Below, one piece after another: positions 6,247-6,571 of a stretch of 6,571 bases of DNA (its first letter is position 1; every line of letters begins with the position of its first letter). The notes beneath the pieces were generated by a model. That model was given only the letters and a program-made list of their open reading frames with translations. It had not been told where the DNA came from and searched no databases. Location of the stretch: NCBI GenBank assembly GCA_023253295.1, contig JALRGZ010000340.1, positions 1 through 6,571 of the forward strand, in the 5' to 3' direction. The translations under genes were made by a program, and so were the position numbers. Origin of the DNA: Flavobacterium sp. GTDB taxonomy: Bacteria > Bacteroidota > Bacteroidia > Flavobacteriales > Flavobacteriaceae.

Positions 6247-6571
6247 CTATCTTTTTTTAGCTTTTCCTGTTCCATTAGCAGTTGTCTGAACTCCCATGTA
6301 ATCTTGAACAGTTCTAAAACCGATATAACTTCTGGCAGAATCAGCATATTCATAATCTCTGGTACTTACCTGCAAGAAATAAGCAACATCTTTCCATGAA
6401 CCACCACGAACCACTTTACGTTTATTTGACGCATCTAAAACATTTGGGTTCATTGTAGACACATATTCGTAAGCATTTGGGTCATAAGAAGAATCCGTCC
6501 ATTCAGAAACATTACCAGCCATGTTATATAAGTTGTAACCATTAGGCTCGTACGATTTTGCTTCAACAGTA
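6247..6571 (-). CDS. gldK: GldK, T9SS / gliding lipoprotein, C-terminal part (5' end beyond window)
   Basis: Only the last 107 codons are in the window. The frame is open to the right edge, and the internal ATG at 6522 is a normal methionine within the conserved NLYNMAGNVSEW motif, not a start. That motif together with VVRGGSWKD and SYIGFRTVQ identifies the C-terminal half of a formylglycine-generating-enzyme (FGE-sulfatase, SUMF1-like) fold, which GldK/PorK carries. GldK is an outer-membrane lipoprotein of about 460 residues that forms a periplasmic ring with GldN. The visible part contains no cysteine at all, so the paired catalytic cysteines that true FGE enzymes carry after RGGS are missing, consistent with a structural role. 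The tail ends in a basic stretch, GKAKKR. It is the first visible gene of the operon and precedes gldL by 59 bases. Confidence 0.95.
   Translation of the reverse strand, partial: TVEAKSYEPNGYNLYNMAGNVSEWTDSSYDPNAYEYVSTMNPNVLDASNKRKVVRGGSWKDVAYFLQVSTRDYEYADSARSYIGFRTVQDYMGVQTTANGTGKAKKR

Noticed and set aside
6247..6522. Independent 91-residue protein starting at ATG 6522
   Set aside because: The frame remains open upstream to the window edge and encodes conserved GldK sequence before this methionine, so this is only the C-terminal part of GldK.
1..6571. tRNA, rRNA, CRISPR array, insertion sequence, integrase, toxin-antitoxin or defence genes
   Set aside because: None seen on either strand. 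Coding sequence fills nearly the whole window, no gene-free stretch exceeds 85 bases, and all complete frames belong to ordinary chromosomal families.

Overview
The window is a low-GC chromosomal stretch from a member of the Bacteroidota, almost certainly a Flavobacterium or a close relative in the Flavobacteriaceae. The evidence is a contiguous gldK-gldL-gldM-gldN cluster with protein sequences typical of that genus, A-rich leaders without Shine-Dalgarno sequences, and sites resembling the Bacteroidota promoter consensus (TTTG / TAnnTTTG). It reads as core genome. I see no mobile element, tRNA, rRNA, CRISPR array or sign of horizontal transfer.

Layout from left to right. (1) Positions 1-1423, minus strand: a soluble ABC-F family ATPase with two nucleotide-binding domains, cut at its C-terminus by the window edge. 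(2) Positions 1424-1489: a short divergent intergenic region with a 17-bp imperfect tandem repeat and candidate back-to-back promoters. (3) Positions 1490-1870, plus strand: a small DUF983 membrane protein with a two-Cys-pair, zinc-ribbon-like N-terminus. (4) Positions 1871-2923, minus strand: an FAD-dependent oxidoreductase of the DAO fold. Its stop codon directly abuts the DUF983 stop codon. (5) Positions 2954-2984: a clean intrinsic terminator for the gld operon. (6) Positions 3004-6571, minus strand, transcribed right to left: the 3' end of gldK, then complete gldL, gldM and gldN.

GldK, GldL, GldM and GldN form the core of the type IX secretion system (T9SS) and the gliding-motility motor. 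GldL and GldM form the inner-membrane proton-driven motor. GldM spans the periplasm to reach the GldK/GldN ring under the outer membrane. The residues reported as important for the motor (GldL Tyr13, Lys27, His30, Glu49, Glu59; GldM Arg9, Tyr17) are all present, so the motor looks functional. The four genes lie in order with gaps of about 50-60 bp and no internal terminator, which fits one transcript ending at the hairpin after gldN. A gldN paralogue (gldO), known next to gldN in F. johnsoniae, is absent here, and the oxidoreductase follows directly.

I did not find a convincing new system. The points that deserve a second look are small-scale: the tandem repeat and overlapping divergent promoters at 1424-1490, the tight terminator/promoter junction at 2938-2984, two start codons that may be miscalled as TTG, the single gldN, and the loss of catalytic cysteines in GldK.
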